Shown: positions 34,760 through 42,442 of the stretch, in pieces
Layout of the letters: every line of letters starts with the position of its first letter
Numbering within the stretch: the stretch's first letter is position 1
The notes under the pieces: model-generated
Databases searched by the model: none
Seen by the model: only the letters and a program-made list of their open reading frames with translations
What the model was told of the DNA's origin: nothing
Assembly (NCBI RefSeq): GCF_000332275.1
Contig: NZ_CM001776.1
Span: 3,904,008 to 3,968,007 of the forward strand
DNA from: Synechococcus sp. PCC 7336
Lineage (GTDB): Bacteria; Cyanobacteriota; Cyanobacteriia; Thermostichales; PCC-7336
DNA: 64,000 bases
Direction: 5' to 3'
Program-made: the position numbers and the translations under genes

Positions 34760-35872
34760 TCAGTTTGTTGGAGTGGGGTGAAATGCTGCTGGTAGTGGCA
34801 GTGCTAGACCGCATCCCCAGCGGCTGAGATGGGGACCCTCTTTGGGGAACCACTGGTTGGGCCAGTGGTTCCAGGCGGGTTGGGGAGCTGCTAACACGTA
34901 TACGCTGCCTGCTGGCGTGGTGTAACGCCCTCTGGACAAGCGCTTGACATGTCCTTTGCCTCCCATGCGGTAGCGATAGGGCTCGGGTCGTTCCGTCAGC
35001 AAAGCCACTCGACCCTCCCAAGCGGTTGGATAGCGTCGCGACAGGCGGTTAGAGCCCCAGACTGACGGGGCGATGGTGGCAAAACTATGGCCCAAATCGC
35101 GATCGAGTAACTGTGCGGTGGACTGGCTCAAGGGTTGGCAATCCACTGATGCCAGATGTCCTTCGCCGCCAAATCGATACCATCCTGACCTCAGAGACTT
35201 GTTGGCGAGATATACGAGACAGGTGTCGGGGTGCATCTGCACGCCATTTTCTAGAAATAAGCCGCCTCGGCCCTCCTCTATATCTACCTTGCGCTGCTCG
35301 GTTTCTAGGCGGGGGTGGAGGTGGGGGACAAATTGCCAGGGCTCGCCGTAGAGTTTGAGTTCGGGCCAACGATCGCGATCGCCGAGCCGATCCCAAGCGG
35401 AGAGGGGCACCCAGGTGTGAGAACTAAATTTGCCAGACGGCATGTTGCCATCGAAGTCCAGCCATTCTCCTTCCGCTCCGGGCTGCCCGCTCCAGCGCAG
35501 CGCTTGCACGATGGCGTAGTGCTCTGGCTCGGTTTCATCATCCGCGTCTTGCGGCGGGAGTTGTCGAGCCAGTATCGAAAAAGGAGTGGGGACGCAGAAG
35601 TTTTGCGGTTGCGATCGGAAGCTCCAAAACGGTCCGGCTAAATACAGGGACTGCACCTCTGCATTGCCGTGGGTTGCGGCAAACAAGCCAGATAGGGTGG
35701 GGGTGTCTGGGGGAAAATGTTGGCCCGATCGCCCCACGAGATTTTCGGGGGATAGAAACCGTCCGGTGCTGCCGTAAAGCAAGCCCAAGGGCTCGATCGC
35801 AATGAGATACCGGAACGTTTTGAGGGCAGATTCCGCTGGGGAGGCCGGGGTTGAGCGTTCGGTTACTGGCAT
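34760..35872 (-). CDS. cmr3: Type III-B protein Cmr3 (Cas5-like)
   Basis: Cmr3 caps the 5' handle of the crRNA and contacts Cas10. The 370-residue product shows the family N-terminus FRYLIAIEPLGLLYGSTGRF and the middle signature WYRFGGEGHLASVDC, where GGEG is highly conserved in Cmr3. The C-terminal end has RWGCGLALPLPAAF, close to the usual GYGLxxP type end. The start overlaps the cas10 stop by ten bases (ATG 35872 within the last cas10 codons), so the two proteins, which bind each other, are translated together. Confidence 0.9.
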   Translation of the reverse strand: MPVTERSTPASPAESALKTFRYLIAIEPLGLLYGSTGRFLSPENLVGRSGQHFPPDTPTLSGLFAATHGNAEVQSLYLAGPFWSFRSQPQNFCVPTPFSILARQLPPQDADDETEPEHYAIVQALRWSGQPGAEGEWLDFDGNMPSGKFSSHTWVPLSAWDRLGDRDRWPELKLYGEPWQFVPHLHPRLETEQRKVDIEEGRGGLFLENGVQMHPDTCLVYLANKSLRSGWYRFGGEGHLASVDCQPLSQSTAQLLDRDLGHSFATIAPSVWGSNRLSRRYPTAWEGRVALLTERPEPYRYRMGGKGHVKRLSRGRYTTPAGSVYVLAAPQPAWNHWPNQWFPKEGPHLSRWGCGLALPLPAAFHPTPTN

Positions 35873-37665
35873 AGATGAAATCCCACTTTGGCAAGGTTAG
35901 TCACCCACTGGTTGAGGGCGCGTCGGACGTTGGGGCTAGAAGACAGTTGCGCGATCGCCTCGTCAGCGCGATCGGGGAGCAAAAATCGTTGCGGATCGCC
36001 CAAAATGCCCGATGAAACTCGACCTTCGTCGCCATCGACATTCCACCAATGCTGTTCTGACAGGGGATTCGCTGCTTGGCGGAAATCGGGGAAGTAGACT
36101 TCGAAGAGTGCGGTGGCTACCTCGATTGGGTTGCCCTCAAAGGCGTGGCGGCTTTCCAGCTCGACAACGTCGTTATAGAAATGAGTCCAGTTTTGGCCGC
36201 CTTCGCGATCGCGGTAGCCCGAGAGCAAGTCTTTTTCCAGCCAGTGCCAGGGGCAGACCCACTCCAATGTGTTGCCTCCGGCAAATAAAATGCGCAGGGC
36301 GAGACGATCGCGTCCCAGTTGTTTGGCGGATTGTTCGGCGGCTTTGCAGTGTTGCAAGACATCCCGCTGGGGCACGCGGGGACTGCACCAGACAAATCCC
36401 ACGCTGACGGTGATGGGTTTGGGGCTGTTGCCGTGCCAGACATCGCGACTGAAGGTTTGCAGCCAATTCACGCAGTCTTTGGCCAGAATTTGTGCTTGCG
36501 GGCGATACAAAACCCCTAAAAAATCGTCTCCTCCGGCGTAGATGGTGCGTCCGCCGGGAGGAAGGTCTTGTTGTACCAACTCGTGTCCCCAAGTTCTCAT
36601 CAGCGCGCTAAATGCTTGCGTGTTTTGGGCGGCTGTGGATTGAGACTGGCTGTTTTGTTGTCGTTCGAGATACTGTCCGACAGAGTCGCCGTCTCCCTGA
36701 AACCAGCCGGTCCAGAATTTGGGTTCTTTCTCCATTTTGGCATTGGGTTTGGCTAAGCGATTGAGATCGCGAAAGCTATCTGGGTTGAGTTCGTTTTGGA
36801 GTTTGGCGAGCAGGTCGCTTAATTCAGAACAGCCTATTGCGGGGCGATCGAGGGCGGTGGTGAGGCGATCGACAAACTGTTCGCCAATGGCTTCGTGGGT
36901 GATGAGGCGCTTGACCAGTTCGGGAATGCTGAGTTCTTCATCGGGATCGAGAAAGGCTTGACCGATGCTTGCTTTGAGGGTTTCTCTGTCTCGACCGGAA
37001 GTCCCATTCTTGCGTCGCAAAAGATAGGCTTCTCCCAGTTCGGCGCTGAGTTTGCGGGCAAAGGCTGTCGCTTCGAGTTTGGCTCGACCGTAGTTGAGTT
37101 GTCTGAGATCGCCTTCTCGGCCCATTCCCGGTCTGACAATCGCGTCTGCGCCTGAGAGGGTCGAGCTTTCGCCCGTCCAGTTAACGCCTACCCAGTCGCG
37201 CGATCGCTTGGTGTTGTTCAATTTTTGGCGCACGGCGGAGATGCTGTCTCCGGCAACTCCCGATGCGTAGAAAAATTCCCAGGCATGGTTGCGCCAGTGG
37301 CTCCAGGCTCGTTGCCAGCCTTCGCCGTAGGTCCAATCGTCTGACTGGACGCGTTCTGCGATCCAAGCGCGGCAGGTGTCGATCGCGCTCGACCAGGTGA
37401 GGGAAAAGCTTTGGTGGGCGAGGTCGTGAGGGAAGGGGGTTGTGCCTGCGATGAGGATGAGGTTGGGTAAGCCTTGGGCGATGTTGGGGAGGGCGGGGGA
37501 GATGACGGTGTAGTTGTGGCGATTCGCTGCGGTACAGACGGACCAAGATAGGAGTGATAGCAGATAGGAGCTACCGTACAAATCTCTCAGCTTGCGAGAT
37601 TTTTCGATAAAGCCTTGCACTGGTGCAAAGGTTACGACAGTGTAGATATTGCTGTCACTATCCAT
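35863..37665 (-). CDS. cas10: Type III-B Cas10 (Cmr2), HD domain absent, GGDD intact
   Basis: Cas10 is the large signature subunit of type III complexes. Its Palm domain with GGDD makes cyclic oligoadenylates, and an HD domain, when present, cuts DNA. The 600-residue product starts directly with the first ferredoxin-like domain (TFAPVQGFIEKSRKLRDLYG). No HD motif precedes it, and most Cmr2 proteins are some hundreds of residues longer. The second Palm domain carries IYAGGDDFLGVLYRP with GGDD at 378-381. WFQGDGDSVGQYL lies shortly before it, as in Cmr2. Thus signalling is expected to remain while DNA cleavage is not. No CARF- or SAVED-domain effector gene is seen in the window. Confidence 0.94.
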   Translation of the reverse strand: MDSDSNIYTVVTFAPVQGFIEKSRKLRDLYGSSYLLSLLSWSVCTAANRHNYTVISPALPNIAQGLPNLILIAGTTPFPHDLAHQSFSLTWSSAIDTCRAWIAERVQSDDWTYGEGWQRAWSHWRNHAWEFFYASGVAGDSISAVRQKLNNTKRSRDWVGVNWTGESSTLSGADAIVRPGMGREGDLRQLNYGRAKLEATAFARKLSAELGEAYLLRRKNGTSGRDRETLKASIGQAFLDPDEELSIPELVKRLITHEAIGEQFVDRLTTALDRPAIGCSELSDLLAKLQNELNPDSFRDLNRLAKPNAKMEKEPKFWTGWFQGDGDSVGQYLERQQNSQSQSTAAQNTQAFSALMRTWGHELVQQDLPPGGRTIYAGGDDFLGVLYRPQAQILAKDCVNWLQTFSRDVWHGNSPKPITVSVGFVWCSPRVPQRDVLQHCKAAEQSAKQLGRDRLALRILFAGGNTLEWVCPWHWLEKDLLSGYRDREGGQNWTHFYNDVVELESRHAFEGNPIEVATALFEVYFPDFRQAANPLSEQHWWNVDGDEGRVSSGILGDPQRFLLPDRADEAIAQLSSSPNVRRALNQWVTNLAKVGFHLCQ

Positions 37666-37833
37666 CAGAACGGTTTTTAGGGAGTGAGTTGACGATAATT
37701 TGCTTGTCTAGCTCGAACGGGAGATTCTAATGCTTTCTTCAGAGTTGGTGATTTTTCTCAACTGAGTGCCACGATGCGTAACGTTCGATTGTCTTGCGAT
37801 GAGTCTAAGAGTCAGAACGAGAAATACCTCCCG

Positions 37834-38396
37834 CTATTTCTGTGTTAGGTCGAATTGCTCGAATTCTTCTTGGTTGCAAGGAATCATCAACGTTGAATCG
37901 CGATCGCCTTCTTGGATCTCATGGATTTGCTGTAGAAAAATTGGGGTATTAAAGAATCGAATTGAGAATTTTTTTTCTTCTCCTTTTAATGGAATCATGC
38001 CAATGCGCCCTAAGACTTCAGCTCGTGTGAGCTCTGAACGGCGTAGTTCGAGGGGTAATTCAAATTTATTATCGCCATAGCACAGCATTACCTTTACCTT
38101 TTGGTGCTGAAGCTTTTTCTGATGCTCTTTCTCCTGCTCGAACCTGTGTTCTAAATTTGCGATCTTCTGCAAAATAGCTCTGGAAGATTCTCCTTCACCC
38201 AAGACAAATATGCGATTCAAGAAAAAGAAGAGTATACCAACTGCCAGAAGTTCTGATGACAGGTTAATTGCGATCGCCTGGAGAGTTCCTTGAAAGAAGC
38301 GATCGCCAACTAAAGCAAGGGTGACAGACAGAGCTATCAGGAGTCCATAAACCGCTAGCTCGTAGCGTTTCAGTCCGATCTTATCTTATTTGGCAT
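37834..38396 (-). pseudogene. Frameshifted two-TM accessory gene upstream of cas10
   Basis: An intact frame from TTG 38220 to 37834 encodes 128 residues, but the same frame continues upstream without ATG, GTG or TTG to a TAA at 38386-38388. It covers two obvious TM helices (YELAVYGLLIALSVTLALVG and LSSELLAVGILFFFLNRIF). An ATG at 38396 (or 38411) with AGGTG upstream is in another frame and stops after a few codons. A one-base shift would join it to the TM part. After the helices come a short coiled coil (AILQKIANLEHRFEQEKEHQ) and an 80-residue domain (VKVMLCYGDNKFELPLELRR, FNTPIFLQQIHEIQEGDRDS, LMIPCNQEEFEQFD). I do not recognise the domain. It lies 168 bp before cas10 on the same strand, as expected for a membrane accessory of type III systems. 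Confidence 0.62.
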
Positions 38397-38732
38397 TGGC
38401 TTTGTCGGCATCACCTACGTCTCACCGATTCTTTGCGATCGGATTAGTTGGAAAAGCAAATGCAATCCACTTACATCGAAATCCTAAACGGTCTCACCGA
38501 TTCTTTGCGATCGGATTAGTTGGAAAAATCTCAGCTACGAATGGGCTAGTCTGCCGGTAGGTCTCACCGAATTCTTTGCGATCGGATTAGTTGGAAACAG
38601 TCCTAAACGCCACCTCTCGTTCAGAACAGTGAGCATCTCACCGATTCTTTGCGATCGGATTAGTTGGAAACAAACACGCGAGCACCACTGTCTGTGTTCT
38701 CTCCGTCTCACCGATTCTTTGCGATCGGATTA

Positions 38733-38995
38733 AACCTCTTCCATGTTGAGACCTAGAGTTTTCAGACATTGCACTCAGCCCCCTAAATCCCCCACCAGTG
38801 GGGGACTTCCGCGAGGCTATTGGCTTCGTTCTGCAACTGTCGATCGCAGCGATCGCCGCTCGCCTTCCCCGTCTCCCAATTCCAACCGGCACTGCACACA
38901 AGTCCCCCAGAATGGGGGATTTAGGGGGCTAATGCAGCAAACCACAGCGCTAGTAGGAAAAACTCAAAGCTATGGGTTTCAAAACAGACTCGGTT
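38733..38995. mobile_element. MITE copy 1 inside a CRISPR repeat
   Basis: A 263-bp element beginning AACCTCTTCC and ending CTCGGTT, flanked by TA on both sides (TA target duplication). The ~30-bp ends are imperfect inverted repeats, and two inner ~30-bp arms (AGCCCCCTAAATCCCCCAC and its inverse) pair. It has no transposase. It is slightly diverged from the other six copies here. Confidence 0.92.
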
Positions 38996-39070
38996 TAGTT
39001 GGAAACTTGAGTTAATGCAACCTCCTCCAGATTTCCATATGCATCTCACCGATTCTTTGCGATCGGATTA

Positions 39071-39333
39071 AACCTCTTCCATGTTGAGACCTAGAGTTTT
39101 CAGACATTGCACTCAGCCCCCTAAATCCCCCACCAGTGGGGGACTTCCGCGAGGCTATTGGCTTTGTTCTGCAACTGTCGATCGCAGCGATCGCCGCTCG
39201 CCTTCCCCGTCTCCCAATTCCAACCGGCACTGCACACAAGTCCCCCAGAATGGGGGATTTAGGGGGCTAATGCAGTGAACCACAGCGCTAGTAGAAAAAA
39301 CTCAAAACTATGGGTTTCAAACCAGACTCGGTT
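39071..39333. mobile_element. MITE copy 2 inside a CRISPR repeat
   Basis: Same 263-bp element in the same repeat position, 338 bp from copy 1, flanked by TA. Confidence 0.92.
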
Positions 39334-39408
39334 TAGTTGGAAACTTGAGTTAATGAAACCTCCTCCAGATTTCCATATGCGTCTCACCGATTCTTTGCGA
39401 TCGGATTA

Positions 39409-39671
39409 AACCTCTTCCATGTTGAGACCTAGAGTTTTCAGACATTGCACTCAGCCCCCTAAATCCCCCACCAGTGGGGGACTTCCGCGAGGCTATTGGC
39501 TTCGTTCTGCAACTGTCGATCGCTGCGATCGCCGCTCGCCTTCCCCGTCTCCCAATTCCAACCGGCACTGCACACAAGTCCCCCAGAATGGGGGATTTAG
39601 GGGGCTAATGCAGCGAACCACAGCGCTAGTAGGAAGAATTCAAAACTAAGGGTTTCAAACCAGACTCGGTT
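39409..39671. mobile_element. MITE copy 3 inside a CRISPR repeat
   Basis: Same 263-bp element in the same repeat position, 338 bp from copy 2, flanked by TA. Confidence 0.92.
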
Positions 39672-39746
39672 TAGTTGGAAACTTGAGTTAATGAAACCTC
39701 CTCCAGATTTCCATATGCGTCTCACCGATTCTTTGCGATCGGATTA

Positions 39747-40009
39747 AACCTCTTCCATGTTGAGACCTAGAGTTTTCAGACATTGCACTCAGCCCCCTAA
39801 ATCCCCCACCAGTGGGGGACTTCCGCGAGGCTATTGGCTTCGTTCTGCAACTGTCGATCGCTGCGATCGCCGATCTCCTTCCCCGTCTCCCAATTCCAAC
39901 CGGCACTGCACACAAGTCCCCCAGAATGGGGGATTTAGGGGGCTAATGCAGCGAACCACAGCGCTAGTAGGAAGAATTCAAAACTAAGGGTTTCAAACCA
40001 AACTCGGTT
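39747..40009. mobile_element. MITE copy 4 inside a CRISPR repeat
   Basis: Same 263-bp element in the same repeat position. It differs from copy 3 mainly by GATCTC for GCTCGC near the middle, a change shared with copy 5. Confidence 0.92.
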
Positions 40010-40084
40010 TAGTTGGAAACTTGAGTTAATGAAACCTCCTCCAGATTTCCATATGCGTCTCACCGATTCTTTGCGATCGGATTA

Positions 40085-40347
40085 AACCTCTTCCATGTTG
40101 AGACCTAGAGTTTTCAGACATTGCACTCAGCCCCCTAAATCCCCCACCAGTGGGGGACTTCCGCGAGGCTATTGGCTTCGTTCTGCAACTGTCGATCGCT
40201 GCGATCGCCGATCTCCTTCCCCGTCTCCCAATTCCAACCGGCACTGCACACAAGTCCCCCAGAATGGGGGATTTAGGGGGCTAATGCAGTGAACCACAGC
40301 GCTAGTAGAAAAAACTCAAAACTATGGGTTTCAAACCAGACTCGGTT
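40085..40347. mobile_element. MITE copy 5 inside a CRISPR repeat
   Basis: Same 263-bp element. The middle matches copy 4 while the right end (AGTAGAAAAAACTC) matches copy 2, suggesting exchange between copies. Confidence 0.92.
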
Positions 40348-40422
40348 TAGTTGGAAACTTGAGTTAATGAAACCTCCTCCAGATTTCCATATGCGTCTCA
40401 CCGATTCTTTGCGATCGGATTA

Positions 40423-40685
40423 AACCTCTTCCATGTTGAGACCTAGAGTTTTCAGACATTGCACTCAGCCCCCTAAATCCCCCACCAGTGGGGGACTTCC
40501 GCGAGGCTATTGGCTTCGTTCTGCAACTGTCGATCGCTGCGATCGCCGCTCGCCTTCCCCGTCTCCCAATTCCAACCGGCACTGCACACAAGTCCCCCAG
40601 AATGGGGGATTTAGGGGGCTAATGCAGCGAACCACAGCGCTAGTAGGAAGAATTCAAAACTAAGGGTTTCAAACCAGACTCGGTT
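40423..40685. mobile_element. MITE copy 6 inside a CRISPR repeat
   Basis: Same 263-bp element, nearly identical to copy 3. Confidence 0.92.
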
Positions 40686-40760
40686 TAGTTGGAAACTTGA
40701 GTTAATGAAACCTCCTCCAGATTTCCATATGCGTCTCACCGATTCTTTGCGATCGGATTA

Positions 40761-41023
40761 AACCTCTTCCATGTTGAGACCTAGAGTTTTCAGACATTGC
40801 ACTCAGCCCCCTAAATCCCCCACCAGTGGGGGACTTCCGCGAGGCTATTAGCTTCGTTCTGCAACTGTCGATCGCTGCGATCGCCGATCGCCTTCCCCGT
40901 CTCCCAATTCCAACCGGCACTGCACACAAGTCCCCCAGAATGGGGGATTTAGGGGGCTAATGCAGCGAACCACAGCGCTAGTAGGAAAAACTCAAAACTA
41001 AGGGTTTCAAACCAGACTCGGTT
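40761..41023. mobile_element. MITE copy 7 inside a CRISPR repeat
   Basis: Same 263-bp element, the last in the series, with small private changes (CTATTAGCTTC). It is followed by the shared spacer and the terminal repeat. Confidence 0.92.
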
Positions 41024-41122
41024 TAGTTGGAAACTTGAGTTAATGAAACCTCCTCCAGATTTCCATATGCGTCTCACCGATTCTTTGCGATCGAATTAGT
41101 TGAAAACACCATTTACTGCTGG

Positions 41123-42442
41123 CTATTTTGAATCGCGCGACAAACTTGGCCGAGCTTGGCCGAGAGAAAATACTGATGCTAGGTATAGCACCCAAAAGAT
41201 ATTAATTGAGGCATCCCTCATCAAAAGACTTTCCGTAAAGTTATTGGCAACGATCGTCGTGAGAAAACAAAGGGGGAACCAATCTCCGGCCCTATTTGAG
41301 TAATAGGCCTTAGATAAGGCGCGACAGTAGCCAATTCCCCAACTCAAGACAAAGCAAGCAAACCCGATCGCACCTACATCTAATAGCATGTCAATAAACC
41401 CATTATGGGAATGGGGCGGCAGGTATTCGAGACCCAACGAAAATCTCTGCCCCGCCTCGATTTGATAAATCCCTCCCGCAGTCCAAAATGACCCGCGACC
41501 GAACCCCAGCCAAGGGCGATCGCTCAAACGCTCGAAGGCATAATCCCAAATCAACGTGCGCCCAGACAGTGTAGGATTGCGATCTAAGCCGAGCAGGATT
41601 TCATTCCAGTTAGCGATCGAGATCGCAGTGACACTACCGATTAACAATAACCCCAAAGATAAGAAAAGGATTGTGGTTTTGCCTCTCCAGCGATACCGCT
41701 TAAACTGATAGATGGCAGCTAGAATAAAAAACAATAACAGGAGAGAAGATTTCGATGTCGTCTGGAGTATTAAAAGGATCGATAGCCCCAGCCCTCCCCA
41801 ATCCAGCCAGCATTTAGAGATCGAGTTCACTGGGTTAAACAGCAGTTTTAGATAGAACGCAATCGCACTCAAAACCATTACGGCACCCAATGTATTTTTG
41901 TGCTCGTAAATACCTTTCCACGCTCCGGGATGATCGACATAGTGAATGGCAATACCGGGCAAGATGAATGCGTAGATAGCGCTGAGAACAGCAGCTAAAG
42001 CTAGAACCCACGAGAGAGCTTTGAGGCGATCTTCGGGGCGAAAAGTTGCAGCCAGATAGACTCCAAATGTACTCATGCGCAAAAGCTCAATTGCTCGGCT
42101 GATGGTGTTCTGGGGGTAGTCAGACCATAGGAAAGAAAGGCAAGATAGCACGATTAATATGCAGATGAAGTAATCATTACTCAGCACTTGAAGTGTTTTG
42201 GCGGGGCGGCGAAAGACTGAGAACCCGAGGGCAGCCAACCAAATGGCGTAACGGGCGAGTTTGAGTGCAATGCCGGGGAGAATGGCAGGCAAAACTCCAG
42301 AGAATAGTGCGATACCAGCGATCGCCAAGAGAATTTCCAGTCGATCGAAAAATGCCGAGGAAATCTTCAATTGCCTCAGTCCCTTCAAGCGGCAGGCCAC
42401 TGAACTGGATTGGGCAGAAGCCCTTGGGAGATGGTCAATCAT
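41123..42442 (-). CDS. O-antigen ligase/polymerase (Wzy-like) membrane protein
   Basis: This protein probably polymerises exopolysaccharide repeat units at the periplasmic face. The 439-residue protein has about ten TM helices. The Wzy_C-type signature region is at about 160-400: YEHKNTLGAVMVLSAIA, then SGRTLIWDYAFERLSDRPWL with GFGRGSFWTAGG, and the periplasmic loop PPHSHNGFIDMLLDVGAIGF with the conserved H-x-x-N. The start overlaps the GH9 stop (ATGA at 42439-42442), so galE, GH9 and wzy form one operon. It ends 16 bp before the terminal repeat of CRISPR array 2. Confidence 0.9.
   Translation of the reverse strand: MIDHLPRASAQSSSVACRLKGLRQLKISSAFFDRLEILLAIAGIALFSGVLPAILPGIALKLARYAIWLAALGFSVFRRPAKTLQVLSNDYFICILIVLSCLSFLWSDYPQNTISRAIELLRMSTFGVYLAATFRPEDRLKALSWVLALAAVLSAIYAFILPGIAIHYVDHPGAWKGIYEHKNTLGAVMVLSAIAFYLKLLFNPVNSISKCWLDWGGLGLSILLILQTTSKSSLLLLFFILAAIYQFKRYRWRGKTTILFLSLGLLLIGSVTAISIANWNEILLGLDRNPTLSGRTLIWDYAFERLSDRPWLGFGRGSFWTAGGIYQIEAGQRFSLGLEYLPPHSHNGFIDMLLDVGAIGFACFVLSWGIGYCRALSKAYYSNRAGDWFPLCFLTTIVANNFTESLLMRDASINIFWVLYLASVFSLGQARPSLSRDSK

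Larger units (their letters stand above)
38419..41107 (+). CRISPR. CRISPR array 2: 12 repeats of 37 bp, seven of them interrupted by a MITE
   Basis: The repeat begins GTCTCACC, has a hairpin CCGAT...ATCGG and ends GGATTAGTTGGAAAC. Its last 15 bases equal those of array 1. Repeats start at 38419, 38491, 38561 (one extra A), 38635 and 38705. The fifth and the next six are each split after GGATTA by a 263-bp element that restores the rest of the repeat at its far end. Four unique spacers (33-36 bp) come first. The one 36-bp spacer that follows each MITE (TTGAGTTAATG...) is then repeated seven times with a single base change in the first copy. The last repeat (41071-41107) has two changes. Repeats 1 and 2 end in GGAAAA. 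The left side faces the accessory gene. Confidence 0.95.

Noticed and set aside
38638-40929. Seven near-identical 75-87 residue frames on the minus strand and seven on the plus strand
   Set aside because: They are frames inside the amplified MITE, periodic at 338 bp, with no transposase motif.
38733-41023. Seven independent MITE insertions into seven repeats
   Set aside because: The identical following spacer and exact period make one insertion with later tandem amplification far more likely.
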